A stretch of 64,000 nt of DNA from Dipteris shenzhenensis (GCA_047967505.1 CM106541.1), one strand, 5' to 3'; shown: positions 45,102 through 56,581, counted from the stretch's first letter. The notes: generated by a model not told the origin, from the sequence alone. Translations and numbers: made by a program.

Positions 45102-45990
45102 ATGCTCATTACTACTTGTAGGTGGAATCCAAAAGATGACATGCTTGTGGGTTTTGATGGATATAAATCAGATGATCATGAGTGTATGACTACATGCATG
45201 ATGAAAGTGGGAGAAGGACAAAAAGGATATGAGAATATTATTGATGCCTTTCAGAATTGTGTTATTGGTGGACGTGCAAGAGTTTTCCTTGCTAACCCAT
45301 TGCATGATTCCCTCCCACGCTTGGTTATTGCACTTCATTGCACTTGTAGTCGATTTGATGCAAGCTTTATTTGCAAGCAATGGGATGCCATTGGCAACTT
45401 GTGGAATGAGAAGCTGAAGCCCACACTTGGTCCAATTATTGGGCATGCATCTGATGGTGATAGTTGATGAAGGACATTAATGATGCCTGACTATGTAGAC
45501 AAAAAAGATAGTAGATTTAGGATCAAATGGGATGGATGGCCACTCTCAGCAAAAGTTTTAGAAAATGAAGATTGTGGGCTACATGATGAAGGCTTTGTAC
45601 ATAATGGAAAAAAATTAGTCAACTTTCTTGATAAGCCTAAGTGTCAGTTAGCTATTGGCAATGTTTGGATCACCTTAAATCATGTTATTATTGTGTATGA
45701 TGCTTTTTCCATCGACAAGCATATGCTAAGGGAGGGAGATATTAGATGAGATGACCACCAAAATTGGGTTCGAGCTCAAAGGATATGTAGTAGACAATTG
45801 CAATGTTGTTTGGGGGAACTGGCAAACAATAGTATACATAGAAAAGAGAGGACCATGTTGGGAACACAAGCTTACCTTGAAATCGCCGAAGACTACATTG
45901 ACATCTTTTTGTCTTCGCACTTAAGCCTTGTGGACCAAGTCCATCTTGCAGGCAAAGTTTCCTTTTTCTTCCAAATTTGGACCCTTGGAT
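45102..45990 (+). pseudogene. Transposase-like pseudogene 2, SDGDS core (broken by TGA codons)
   Basis: The frame reads GFDGYKSDDHECMTTCMMKV, RARVFLANPLHDSLPRLVIA, WDAIGNLWNEKLKPTLGPII, GHASDGDS, then TGA TGA, then RTLMMPDY, FRIKWDGWPLSAKVLENEDC, LVNFLDKPKCQLAIGNVWIT, MLREGDIR, TGA, DDHQNWVRAQRI and a final part with TQAYLEIAEDYIDIFLSSHL. In related proteins as I recall them SDGDSRR is followed by two or three Arg, so the paired TGA fit CGA codons mutated at CpG. The SDGD Asp may be catalytic. The stop at 45747-45749 also lies in frame. Confidence 0.5.
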
Positions 45991-46138
45991 TGTTCATCAT
46001 ACACACTATACATTGAATAGAAACTTCATAACTAAGGAGGCTTTCTTAGATGTATAGATATCATGTCATTTTGTGGTCTTATTAATAAATTAATTTAGAG
46101 AATTTTGTGCAAGCCTTAGGTGCCCTTTACATCTTACA

Positions 46139-46800
46139 GGATCAGATGCAGTTGAAATATTCTTTAGTAAGATTGGAAGCATGATGGGACATGAATGTGC
46201 TTATGACTTGATGGACATGCTACATAGTGCTGGTAGTCTGAATAGGCTTGCACACTTTGAATGTAAAGAGGTTAATCCCTTATTTACAGGGGCACATAAG
46301 AAGCAAAAACATGTCTAGAGGGAACTGAATCTCAAAGAGAACATGCCGAAAGCTAATCTAGGAGACTATAATTGTGTCTCAACTGATGACAAAATCATTG
46401 AAGCTTTGAAGAAAGGGTTGAAAAGTGCTCATGAAATGTGTGGACGTTTGCATATGAAGCCAAAGTGTAAGGACTTGAAGTGGTGGATACAACCTTGGTC
46501 AGCTAGATTTGCAGATGCATATGCACAATAGTCTGACTCCGAAGAAGAAGACCAACAAGTGTTAAATATAGAGGAAAATGACAATGATGCCTCCATAAGT
46601 GAAATTAGACATTTGGTAGATTCTCTCCTAGATGAGCAAGAAGTAGTGAACCCAATTGTTAGCATTGATGGTAAGACTCTATTCAAGTCTATATTGGCAA
46701 GCCAACTTAATGGAAATTCCACACTCTCTAAACATAGACTTACACGGGTTCGACAAGGAGTATACTACTGTAAGGAGGAGATACCTCTTGCTACATCAAA
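46139..46800 (+). pseudogene. Transposase-like pseudogene 2, C-terminal part
   Basis: After an acceptor-like CATCTTACAG the frame reads SDAVEIFFSKIGSMMGHECA, YDLMDMLHSAGSLNRLAHFE, NPLFTGAHKKQKHV, stop (TAG), RELNLKENMPKANLG, CKDLKWWIQPWSARFADAYA, Q, stop (TAG), SDSEEEDQQVLNIEENDND and DSLLDEQEVVNPIVSIDGKT, LFKSILASQLNGNSTLSKHR, LTRVRQGVYYCKEE. The DAVE.FFSKIG...GH word is the kind of C-terminal signature seen when a DDE-type transposase ends with a second acidic residue. Both stops fit CAG to TAG. No element ends were found. Confidence 0.45.
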
Positions 46801-46805
46801 TAAGG

Positions 46806-47226
46806 GTGAGCCTTGGGTATACACATCATTTGAATGGAGGGTGAGCCTTGGATACCTTTCCAAGATTTTACTACAAACAAATGGCACCAACAATTCATTT
46901 TTTGTCCCTCTCATTAAATTCCCCACCAATGCATTCCTTATCATTTTCAACTATCAAATGCATGATGGTGAGAGAATCTTTTTGGTAGGTCTAGCTCTCC
47001 ACTTAACTATAACATGCTATTGTAATGGTACTACCTTTTGATTTCAATCATCCCTATCCCAAACATGCAGTAAAAAGTTGTCTCAATGAGCCATCTTTTA
47101 AAAGATTTCCTAGGATGACCTCGATACAAAATTCCTCAAGATATTAAGCATGTAAATCCAAATTCAATCCATACAAATCTCACATATGTCCTTGAGATAT
47201 CAATCCCAAACATAGATCTACACATT
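46806..47226. repeat. 0.42-kb direct repeat, copy 1 (partner 51391-51814)
   Basis: TTTGAATGGAGGGTGAGCCT, ATACCTTTCCAAGATTTTAC, TCCCTATCCCAAACATGCA, GATACAAAATTCCTCAAGAT and CATATGTCCTTGAGATNTCA occur in the same order and strand in both copies, about 85-90 percent alike by eye. The pair brackets the two Copia fragments. The ends do not behave like LTRs (no target duplication, no primer site). Confidence 0.85.
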
Positions 47227-47799
47227 CTTTCCCATAGTCGATTACTAATTTCATAAAAGCTAACTAAAAAGAATATGGATACTCCCATAATCTGTGTAAA
47301 CCCTGGGCCATTCTTGCATCCAATAACTACATGCTGGTTAAAGCATTAAGGCGTGGTGCCCAAGGGAAGGAGCTGATCCTATGGTACCAATCCCAAAATA
47401 AGGCCTAAAACCTACAATTACAAGTATATCTAATAGTCGCGAGAATTTTATTATCTTACAATGGATATATGAGTGTGAGTTCATCCTAGTAAACAATCTA
47501 TCCTACTTCACTATGAGAATGTTCAAGTGAACCAAATACACCCATGTGCTACTACCCATTTTTAAATCACAATTGGGAGTAATCCATTCCTATCCAACAC
47601 CTTTTGACAAATCGCTACAGTTGGAGTCAACTGAAATAGTCACAAATGGGAATCATCCATTATTACTAAGACCCTTCTCAAAAATTACAAAGGTAGAAGT
47701 CAACTTAAAAATCCTTCTCGTATTAAGAAACTATAAGAAAGAGATGAGTCTCAAGCAAATAGGTTCTTCTTGTAGTACATTAGTTGGAGCTTATATGTC

Positions 47800-49656
47800 G
47801 TTGAGTGATCATCGGAGTTGCTAACGTCCTTTCTCCAATCCGGCAAGTCATGCCAAATAATCAAATATGCAAATCCGATGGAGAGGTATGCCGACTCACC
47901 TGGCACCATCACAACGGAATTAAGGTTATAACAATTCATTCAAGCTGTGGAAGCCAGGCTTCATTTGCCTTCAATATGCAGCATCCCATCTCAATGACTA
48001 TTCGGTTTCAACGTTCTACAATAGTATTTTGTTGAGGTGTATGGGGAACAGTAAATTGCTGCCTTAATGCCATGCTCATTGCAATACTCGTTAAAATTCC
48101 TTTGACATGAACTCTCCTCCTCGATCGGTGCGAAACTCAGCATGTACCAGCTCTAGAGGTGCCTTTGCTCGATTTCTGGTCTCATGTGGAAATGGCTTCC
48201 TGTCTTGCTTGCCCATAAACAAGATTCACATGTGAGTGCAAGCAAATGTGCAACCATCCCTTTCTTTTTTCCTTCAGCACAACATAGCCTATGTGGCCAA
48301 ACTGCTCGTGTTAAAGCCTTCCTGTCTACAAATCTGAAGTGAATGACAGTGTAGTGAGCTCATACAAGTTTTTTGTGTCCATAACGTTGCCGTTTACATC
48401 TAATATCTGGGCTTCATATTTTCTGAAGCGAACTTCAAGATCTTGATCTGTTATTGCAGCAATAGAAAGTAGATTTTTTTTAATTTATGGAACAAAAAGT
48501 ACATCAGACGGCTTCTTAGACTCACCATTGGGTGCCGTAAGTGAGATGGCACTGGTCCCTTGAACTGCACATTTTACATCATTCCCAACCACGACTTTTG
48601 TGGGTTCTTGTAAAGGCTGAAGAGAACTATACCATTCTTTCATACCCTTGTCATGTGTCAGGTTACACCGCTAGCCAATACCCATGAAGTGTTGATTGGT
48701 GAAGATTGAGCCATGGAGTACATCTCCCAAATAGCCACAAATAGCTCGAGCTCAACTTCATCATTGTTGACATTGTCCTTGCCCTTCCATGAAGCTTTCA
48801 AGGTCCCATTCTTCTCATCGTATTGCTTCTTTCTACAATCATTTGCAGCATGACCTTTCTTGCTACAATAGTAACATAACACTTGAAACTTTTTCTTCAT
48901 TGGATTCTTCTTTTTTGAAGAATTGGCACTTCTCCCTTTGGTAATAGTAGTGAAAGTAGCATCACTCCTACCATCACGACTCTTCAGCCACATCTCCTCC
49001 TCAAGTAGTAATGCACAAAATTCTTCAAAATTAAGTGCAAGAGTTCAAACTTGAGTGTTAAGTGCAATTACCAGACCGTCAAATTTCTATGGAAGAATTC
49101 AAATGCACCTTCAAGCTATCTCTTTGTTGGTCTTTGTAGTGCCCACATCAGCCATTTGATCACGCATATTCTTGATCCTCGTGATGAATGTGTCAACAGT
49201 CTCCCCTTCTGCAAGTTTTTTGGCAGCAAGTTGATTTTCCAAATTTTGAATCCGAGTTTGATTGCAGGTCTCGTACTAATTCTTCAAGATGTTCCAAGCC
49301 TCGGATGCATTGGACGTGTGTTGAATCAACGTGAGCACCGAATCAGATACACTTGTGGCAATGGCACAAAGTGCATCAGTATTGCGCCACTTTCATGCTC
49401 GAAGAAGCATAGCATCATGAGGAATTATGTTGCTTGGATTCGTAGAATGGGCAGTGCTAACTGGTTTCGGATCACTTCCGAGAATGGATTCCAGCAGCTC
49501 ATATGAGTTTAGAATTGCACTTATCTTAAACTTCCAAAGAGTGTAGTTTGTACAATCAAGTTTACCTTTTGTGAAGGCAGGTGGTCGAATGCAAATCGTT
49601 GGAGTAGGAGCAGCAGCAGCATATACTCCAGAAGTTCTACCACGAGCAGCCATCAC
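47800..49656 (-). pseudogene. Degenerate Copia: gag, protease and start of integrase
   Basis: Read on the minus strand: RPPAFTKGKLDCTNYTLWKF and KISAILNSYELLESILG (gag N-terminus), NLENQLAAKKLAEGETVDTF, a zinc knuckle CYYCSKKGHAANDC, a damaged protease word TSWVLASGVT (normally W.LDSGAT), KNLLSIAAITDQDLEVRF, the pre-integrase LTTLSFTSDL region, and FTVPHTPQQNTIVER of integrase near 48030. Many stops and shifts. An altered initiator-Met primer site lies at 49726-49737. No RT follows on this strand, so the element is truncated on the left. Confidence 0.8.
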
Positions 49657-49725
49657 ACCAAGTGCTAAAACTTTGTTACAACAACAACTGAGTTTCTTTC
49701 ACTATCGTTGCTCAAAGCACCTAGT

Positions 49726-49737
49726 GCTCTAATACCA
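49726..49737 (-). other. Degenerate Copia primer binding site
   Basis: TGGTATTAGAGC on the minus strand differs by one base (C to T) from the site of the intact Copia at 16649-16660. It lies 70 bp upstream of the gag start. The matching LTR would lie to the right, but its limits cannot be read. Confidence 0.65.
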
Positions 49738-50239
49738 TATAGAAATATGATGCAGTGGAGAGATCGTTTGACAAAAAGGATAGTATAATAACCAAAGTAT
49801 AGACACAATAGAGCAAAATAAATTTTTTGTATCACCAAATAAGATACAACTGATGGTGCTACCCACCCATGTGCTCTCTAGTAGAGCTTCGATGGCGATC
49901 TAGATAGACTCTAGATGGAGACGGACTTGAGCTAGGGGTATTGGCATTCGATGTTGTGGATTGGGAAGTGGCTTCCTTATATAGCCCTTCGTAGTAGACC
50001 CGATTCCACCACACTGGTGCGCTGGCGGGGCACATGCATATTGACTTAGCACATTGCATGACTAAGTATGAGGACGATGGCACATGTTTTCTTGAATTTA
50101 GACACCGGCCATAGACCATTGACCACTGACCATCGACCATGCACACCTAAGCAAATTCACATGCGAATGCTCGTGTGCATGCAACAGAGGGCATACCATC
50201 TCGAAGGCCAGGGCCTATCGACAAACCTCGGACCCCGCC

Positions 50240-50345
50240 ACTAGGGGCATTGCCCCTAAACCCCCATCTAGGGCACTGCCCATGAACCCCCATTGGGGGT
50301 GTTGCCCCTAGACCCCTAAGATGCGCTACCCCTGAACCCTCCAGG
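50240..50345. repeat. C-rich minisatellite, about 30 bp
   Basis: Four units of an AGGGCANTGCCCNTNAACCC-type word followed by CCAT. Each contains a GGGCA...TGCCC inverted repeat, so the strand can form small hairpins. The minus-strand ORF across it is repeat-driven. Confidence 0.75.
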
Positions 50346-50509
50346 AGCACGTATTCTTTATAGCATCTCCTAACCATCAAACGGTCACCATGAGACCTCA
50401 TCTAGTGTCAAAACTAGGATCCTACCAATGTCCAGTGCTCAAACCATGGCTTCTCCTCATAATGGGGGCCTTACAAAAGGGCACTATGGAACATTGCTGC
50501 TTCCATATG

Positions 50510-51340
50510 AGAGGTGGGCATTGCACATATGTCACTGTTATGCACACATTCCGGATGCAGTAAGAACCAAACTAGATGCCAAGAGCTAGAAATGTATCTT
50601 CTTGGGATATAGCATGAGGTCAAAGGCCTATCGACTCTATGATGTAGAGGCAAAGAAGATCATCATCGTAAGCCGAGATGTGGTGTTTGTTGAGTGACCA
50701 CACTTAGTGGTGGACATAGTTCCAACCACTTCACCATCAATTGAAGAAATAACTTGCCATTTGCCGACCCAAAAGTATGAAGAAACTATCAAGGAGGAGG
50801 TGTTCTTTGACAGCGAGGACCAAGAAATCTAGCCTGTTGCACTTCACACCACAACAAAAGCCACAACCAAGGTGGGTGCAGTAGCTCTTTGATGACCAAA
50901 ACCCAAAATCTGTGCAAGAAAGTCCACAACCCGCTGGACCTCGAAGATCAAAGAGAATAGAGGAGCAATGCTGATTAGCTGATCTCATAGTTAACATGGC
51001 CTTGATGGTGGCTGATATTACAGAGACAGTCAAGGATCTAGAAAACTTGGAGGCGGCACTGGAAGATCCAAAATGGAAGGTGGCTATGCAATCAAAATAT
51101 GACAGCATAACGAAGAACGACACTTGGGAACTTGTAAGTCGACCTGCAAAGAGAAAGGTAATTGGTACAAAGTGGGTATGGACCACCAAATATAAAGCTG
51201 ATGGTAGTCTACAAAAGTATAAAGCTTGTATTATTGCACAAGGCTTCTCACAGGTGGAAGGTTTTGATGTAAGTGAAACTTTTGCACCCACAGCTAGAAT
51301 GACCACTATACGTACAGTACCAGGTATGCATGAGCAATAG
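50510..51340 (+). pseudogene. Degenerate Copia: integrase C-terminus to early reverse transcriptase
   Basis: The plus strand reads IPDAVRTKLDAKS, stop, KCIFLGYSMRSKAYRLYDVE, AKKIIIVSRDVVFVE (integrase C-terminal core), a linker with PAGPRRSKRIEE, then from an ATG at 50996 MQSKYDSITKNDTWELV, KVIGTKWVWTTKYKADGSLQ, YKACIIAQGFSQVEGFDVSE, TFAPTARMTTIRTV. The frame ends within the RT palm, before the catalytic YVDD. It lies opposite in strand to the gag-bearing fragment at 47.8-49.7 kb, so the two are different insertions or one inverted by rearrangement. Confidence 0.85.
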
Positions 51341-51390
51341 TGCCAGAGATATGTTACTCTTCCATATCTCGGTGAAAAACCAGTGGGAAA

Positions 51391-51814
51391 AGATGGTGGC
51401 CTTGGTATGCACGTCGTTTGAATGGAGGGTGATCCTTGGATACCTTTCCAAGATTTTACTACAAACAAATGGCACCAAGGATTCCTTTTGTGACCCTCTC
51501 CAAGTACCCACGGCCATTGAATTCCCTTCCTTATCATTTTCAACTATCACTGAATGATGGTGAGAGAATCTTTTTGGCAAGTCCAGGTCTCCACTTAGCT
51601 AGAACATGCTAGTGCAATGGTACTACTTTTTAATTCCAATTATCCCTATCCCAAACATGCAACAAAAAGTTGTCTCAGTGAGCCATCTTTTTAAACATTT
51701 CCTAGGATGGCCTCGATACAAAATTCCTCAAGATAGTAAGCATGTAAATCCAAATTCAATCCATACAAATCTCACATATGTCCTTGAGATGTCAATCCCA
51801 AACATCGATCTACG
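51391..51814. repeat. 0.42-kb direct repeat, copy 2 (partner 46806-47226)
   Basis: See the partner entry. This copy starts directly after the truncated RT fragment, so the repeat boundary may be the breakpoint that cut the Copia. Confidence 0.85.
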
Positions 51815-52497
51815 CATTCATCATAGTTTGTCAATGTCCATATATCATAAGCACAAGGGGCAGATGTCAATAACGTATCTGGATAAGATTCGTACAAATA
51901 TGGTCTATCAAAAAACTAGATTTGTGTATCCGAGGACTCAATGCCATAAGACCACTTGTGACATCTAATAGGAACACCTTGAACTCTTGGAAACTCAAAT
52001 TCATGATATCTTGTATCACTCAACGTAATCCAACATACATCCCATAGTCCACTATTTGGGTGTCCTTTCAACCTTCAACTCTCTTGGAAGAAGTTTGCCG
52101 TGACCCCATGATTAGATGTATTATGCTTCACATCAACATATTCTAAATGCCTATGTGATGACATTGCATTAAACAAAAGATGAAACCAAAGGGGAAAAGT
52201 AGTGTTTGAGATGGTCAATGCTATTTCCAACCACTCATCATGAGAACTATAAAAGCATACTTACACAAAGATCATGACCCTTCCCTATGTATGTTGTCTC
52301 TTGAAAGTCAATAAGAAAGCAAGAAGCAAAGATGGAAGTTCTTTGGCGAAAACAAACATGCAAGGCATTGAAGTCCAACAAAAGAAACACACAAGTGAGA
52401 AAAGAGATTTCTTTTTAAAAAGGAGAAGATATGCAATTGCGATGGCACAAATATAGATGTGCCTCTTTCAATGAGAAATGCCAACGGTAAGCTGGCC

Positions 52498-52500
<3 letters not shown>
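51815..52500. other. No gene seen
   Basis: AT-rich DNA with short ORFs only. Confidence 0.5.

Positions 52501-52543
<43 letters not shown>
52501..52543. repeat. (CT)n microsatellite
   Basis: About 21 CT units, followed by a C/T-rich stretch (52550-52660) with repeated CCTTCTCTCCCCCCATCTC words. Confidence 0.95.
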
Positions 52544-52547
<4 letters not shown>

Positions 52548-52669
52548 CCTAAGTTCTTATTAACCTCCTTCTCTCCCCCCATCTCTTCTCCTTTCCCTTC
52601 TCTCCCCCCTTCTCTTCCCTCCCCCCATCTTCTCCTTTCCTAACTTCCTTACTTCCCCACAATCTATAG

Positions 52670-54510
52670 GAACCAGAAAAGGAAGGTATCCTCAAAGATT
52701 AAAAAAGGAAGATGATGCTACTGAGGCATTAGCAAACAACATAGAGCACGTCGACATTCATGAGACCATCTTGGAACATGTTTCATGAAGTCTTCAAAGA
52801 CACGTGTCTACAGAATTTGCTACAAGATGAGGTTCAATCCCATAATAGTAAGCATCATTATGTCTACAAAATTCCAGTACCCATTTTCAGGATTTCAGTA
52901 GACCTTGTTCAAGCACTATCATAGGGACCAACCTTCAATGCCCACAAGAAGAGTAGCATTAATATATTACCTAGAAACCTATCTATTACCCAGTACAGAT
53001 AGTACATGATCTAAGCATAATCCCTGCTTTAGTTTTAAAAGAATTAAAATATACAAAAATCTGGAATCCCAATAACAAAGCAAACTTCCCTCATGAAATT
53101 TAGTCCAATACAGACCTAAAGAATTGCATAACTGACCTTGCACCAAGAATAAGGAGCCTAAGAATTGATAAGCAATCAATCCATGTTTTACCTATACACA
53201 AAATGGTTGAATCAAGCTGTGCTTGTGCTCCTCCCTATTTTCTTGTGTGTCCTTCAGGTATTGAAACACCCTCTTTACTGCAATAGGTTGTGCATGTCTT
53301 AAGGGTAGGTTGGAGAGTTTTAAAACACAGTAAAGAACATTGCTTACAGTAACTAACAAGCCTGCACATATTGAATTTATTTCATGAGCTGCAGATTCCC
53401 TGCCACGTGTAAAACCAAACTGGCAATTTAAAAAAACACATCTTTTAACTTATGTCTTGAAAGCTGCATTTGTGCTTTGTGATTTGATTTTCCAAAAAAA
53501 TGTTGTGTAGCGTGAGAAAATTTATCACCAATGTGAGGTTTTCCTTCATTCCTTACACTGACCAACGCATCAATGCAGTCAGTGATGATGTTAAATGGAC
53601 ATTGAAAATAAAATCTTATGGGCAATCTATACGAATTTCAAGGAGTAAACTTTCCTCATGTACCTAGCTGTACCAGTAACTTGAGGTGATCTTTAACTAA
53701 TGATGTGGGGAATGAACGCTGTACCACATGCCTTCCATGCTAGAAGGGGCCCTAATAATACAGATGAATCAAGAGGCTTCCAAACAGCTTTATGATATAC
53801 AAAAGCGTAGCACAGGTCTTTGTGACACCCAAAATCCGCCTTTGTGTACTTACATAAAAGCTAAATATGCCAAATTTATGCTATATAATAATTCCAATCA
53901 TGTACTCAGACTATTGAGTGTTGCAGACGGGACCAAAGATTGTCATGATTCAGATTCAACCTTAAAAATAACCTTCCCTTTGCAAACTGGCACAGAGATC
54001 AGCAGAAGCAACCAATCTTCAATCTGCTAATTCATGTCATAAATTAAAAAATCTCATTTTCATCTCTTCAAAGAAGATGAATAAGGTCACTGCTTTCCCC
54101 AAAAAAAGGGCAGCTTCCACAGTCAGAAGTCCTTATGGTCACCACCAACAAATTCCAGAGATGTATTAAAATAGTCATGGCATTTCTTGCCCAATATACT
54201 CAGGGTCTGCACCCAAACTAGCTGCAATTCTTCCAGGCTTCATCTTGGCATGAGCTTTGCAAAAGTTTGTGGACAAGGCAGACCCCTGCGAAGTTGGAAC
54301 ATATGTTTCGCCAGACACCCACTTTGAATACACATGCCCTAAAACCATTTTGGCCAGAATCAACCCCCTTCATGTGCACTCAAAAGAATACATGCTGCAG
54401 TTGTACTTGCTACGTATCATCAAGAACTTCAACGTGCAAGATGCAGATGAATTAAGCAATAGCATCCAGATGCATGTCTAATCCAGATCAAACGATGTTA
54501 CACGCAGTCA
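52670..54510. other. Downstream flank of the RH57-like gene; no separate gene seen
   Basis: On the minus strand this follows the helicase stop codon and presumably contains its 3' UTR and polyadenylation region, but no site can be fixed. ORFs on either strand (such as 53728-54030) show no domain. Confidence 0.4.
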
Positions 54511-56238
54511 TCAGGTAGAATCTTTAGCCAGTAACTTGGGAGCACCACGGTGCCTTTTCTTTTGGGCCAAAGGCTGCACTAAAATCGACTTATGCTGAGG
54601 AATGTGCCTCTTTTTTCTATTTTTAGGAAGAGACAACATCCAGGAGGGTACCTCACATCCAGAAGCCACAATGACATTCACAACTGACCGCAAAAAAGGG
54701 ACATCATCTTCAGTATACAAAGTAACAGCTTCCCCTGGTCTTCCTGCCCTTCCACTGCGCCCTATACGATGTATGTATGCAGCTGTCGTGCTAGGAAAAT
54801 CAAAGTTGATGACGCAATTGACACCCTTGAAATCCATTCCTCGAGCCATGAGGTCAGTTGCTATAAGAACCCAGGTTTTACCCTCTCGAAAACAATCCAC
54901 AGCTCTTTCCCTCTGGGCTTGAGTCAAATCTGCATGAATACAATCAGCCTTTACATCCTCAAAAACAAGTTCCCTGTATAGTTCCTTTGCCCGCTCCTTG
55001 CTTTGAACAAAGAGTAGAATTGGGGGCTGTAAACTCTCCTGGAACAACTGTCTTAAAGCCAAAATCTTACCTTCCTCACTTCCAACGAACAATAATTTTT
55101 GTCGAATTGTCTGAGATGCTGAGTTTTTTTCACCCACAACGATTCTCACAGCATCGTGCATAATACTGCGGGCAAGCTCTTCGACAGAATCGGGTAAAGT
55201 GGCACTAAAGAGAGATCTCAGAATCAGAGGGTTTGTACAGGCATTGACTACTGCATCAATCTGCTCCACAAATCCAAGCTCAAAGAGTTTGTCAGATTCG
55301 TCCAGCACGAGATATTGTACTCTGCTGAGATCGATCCTAGACTGATTCAGGACATAATCAAGTCGTAGTGGTGTTGAAATTAGAACATCACAAGGAAGGT
55401 TTGCGAAATCCCCACATCGTGATAGGCTTTTGGTCATCAACCTTATTCTAAACTTCTTGCCTTTAGCTAACATCTTGCATTCCTCGGTTATCTGCTTGGC
55501 CAACTCACGAGTGGGACACAGAATCACAGCTCGAACACCCTCTCTACTAGGGACTTTTAGCTTTAGGAGGAACGGAAGCAAAAAAGCCAAGGTCTTGCCA
55601 GAACCTGTTGGAGCACAAGCAAAACACTCCCTGCCGGAAAGAAGAACTGGGATAGCTTGACGCTGGATCGGGGTTGGTTCCTTGTATCCAGCTTTGTGTA
55701 TGTTGTCCATTAAGTAGGGTTTACAACCATATAACGATCTCAGCTCTTCAAAATTCCCAAGGGGAAATGCAATATCACGGCCTGCAACATGGATACGATG
55801 TTGCTTTCGAATAAATCCTGCAAGCTCCGATTTTCTGCATTGTTGCTGCTTCTCCTGTACCTTCATTTCCTCCTCATTGATCTTTGCTTCACTGAAATCA
55901 GACGGATGTTGTAAAGGTTTAAAGAGGTTCGTAGACTCTTCCTCCCTGCCTTTCTTCCGCTTCTTTCGAAGACTAGCAGAAACATTGTTGCTCAATACGT
56001 TATCCGCATGCGACAAGTTCGCATTCACAGGACTGAACCCCTCGCCCAAGTTTCTTAGGTCTCGCGAAGCAAAATCTCCGTTGGAAGGAGGATGCGGATG
56101 CAATGTGTCCCCGTTTTCAAAGCCAACCATGGAGTCATGCTGAGGCTCAGGGGGCACTTTCCGTTGGAATTTTTTGAAATCAGATGCGAATTTCTTCTTA
56201 TCGAAGTGCAAGCCACCAAAGAGAAATGAGGAGTCCAT
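54511..56238 (-). CDS. RH57: DEAD-box ATP-dependent RNA helicase, RH57 / DDX52 / ROK1 type
   Basis: Nucleolar RNA helicase; family members (yeast Rok1, human DDX52) unwind RNA in pre-ribosomes during small-subunit rRNA processing. The frame is open from 56400, but that codon is TTG and the first ATG is at 56238; the resulting MDSSFLFGGLHFDKKKFASD matches the family N-terminus, giving 575 residues, close to usual. In order (numbered from this Met): Q motif GYKEPTPIQRQAIP (184-197), motif I APTGSGKT (209-216), PTRELA, STPLR, motif II DESD (313-316, the variant typical of this family), SAT (345-347), ARGMDFKGVN, HRIGRSGRAG (490-499), and a basic Lys/Arg-rich tail suited to nucleolar localisation. 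All motifs are intact and there is no stop or intron. Lack of introns could mean a retrocopy or a naturally intronless gene. Confidence 0.93.
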   Translation of the reverse strand: MDSSFLFGGLHFDKKKFASDFKKFQRKVPPEPQHDSMVGFENGDTLHPHPPSNGDFASRDLRNLGEGFSPVNANLSHADNVLSNNVSASLRKKRKKGREEESTNLFKPLQHPSDFSEAKINEEEMKVQEKQQQCRKSELAGFIRKQHRIHVAGRDIAFPLGNFEELRSLYGCKPYLMDNIHKAGYKEPTPIQRQAIPVLLSGRECFACAPTGSGKTLAFLLPFLLKLKVPSREGVRAVILCPTRELAKQITEECKMLAKGKKFRIRLMTKSLSRCGDFANLPCDVLISTPLRLDYVLNQSRIDLSRVQYLVLDESDKLFELGFVEQIDAVVNACTNPLILRSLFSATLPDSVEELARSIMHDAVRIVVGEKNSASQTIRQKLLFVGSEEGKILALRQLFQESLQPPILLFVQSKERAKELYRELVFEDVKADCIHADLTQAQRERAVDCFREGKTWVLIATDLMARGMDFKGVNCVINFDFPSTTAAYIHRIGRSGRAGRPGEAVTLYTEDDVPFLRSVVNVIVASGCEVPSWMLSLPKNRKKRHIPQHKSILVQPLAQKKRHRGAPKLLAKDST

Positions 56239-56410
56239 GGAGAGACAAACCTGGCAGGAAGGGAACGCATAAAGAGATGGAGCAGCAGCGGCAGAGACCG
56301 GATCGAAGGCTTTGAAGGTAGAGTGTGCGAAGAGATCAGTGAGTCTTTGGGAGAATGAAAGCTTGCAAGAAGACAATGATCTCCAACATACAAATTTCAA
56401 CTCTCAACCT

Positions 56411-56437
56411 TAAACCCTTAAACCCTTAAACCCAACC
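56411..56437 (-). promoter_or_regulatory. Telo-box-like run upstream of the RH57-like gene
   Basis: Three consecutive AAACCCTT units and an AAACCCAACCC tail lie about 175-200 bp upstream of the helicase ATG, within the probable promoter or 5' UTR. Telo boxes (AAACCCTA) are known in plant promoters of translation and ribosome-biogenesis genes. A TGGGCT word (site II type) lies further up near 56595. Confidence 0.5.
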
Positions 56438-56581
56438 CTCACACTCCCATCACGACCTAACTATAGTCAGTCACCTCCCTGGCCATAACGGAGAGAGCGC
56501 TGCCGCCACGAGCCGCTAAGTCCAACATTCCAGCTTCAAACATGAATTCCGTCCCCATGTGTAGCAGCAGCTGGGACCAAA

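Noticed and set aside
50737-51543. 268-codon minus-strand ORF
   Set aside because: Antisense of the plus-strand Copia integrase/RT remnant and the direct repeat; no recognisable domain.
46806-51814. The two 0.42-kb direct repeats as LTRs of one element
   Set aside because: No target duplication, no primer site or polypurine tract next to them, and the enclosed Copia pieces are in opposite orientation.
54511-56400. Helicase start at 56400
   Set aside because: The codon there is TTG; the first ATG is at 56238 and gives the N-terminus expected for the family.
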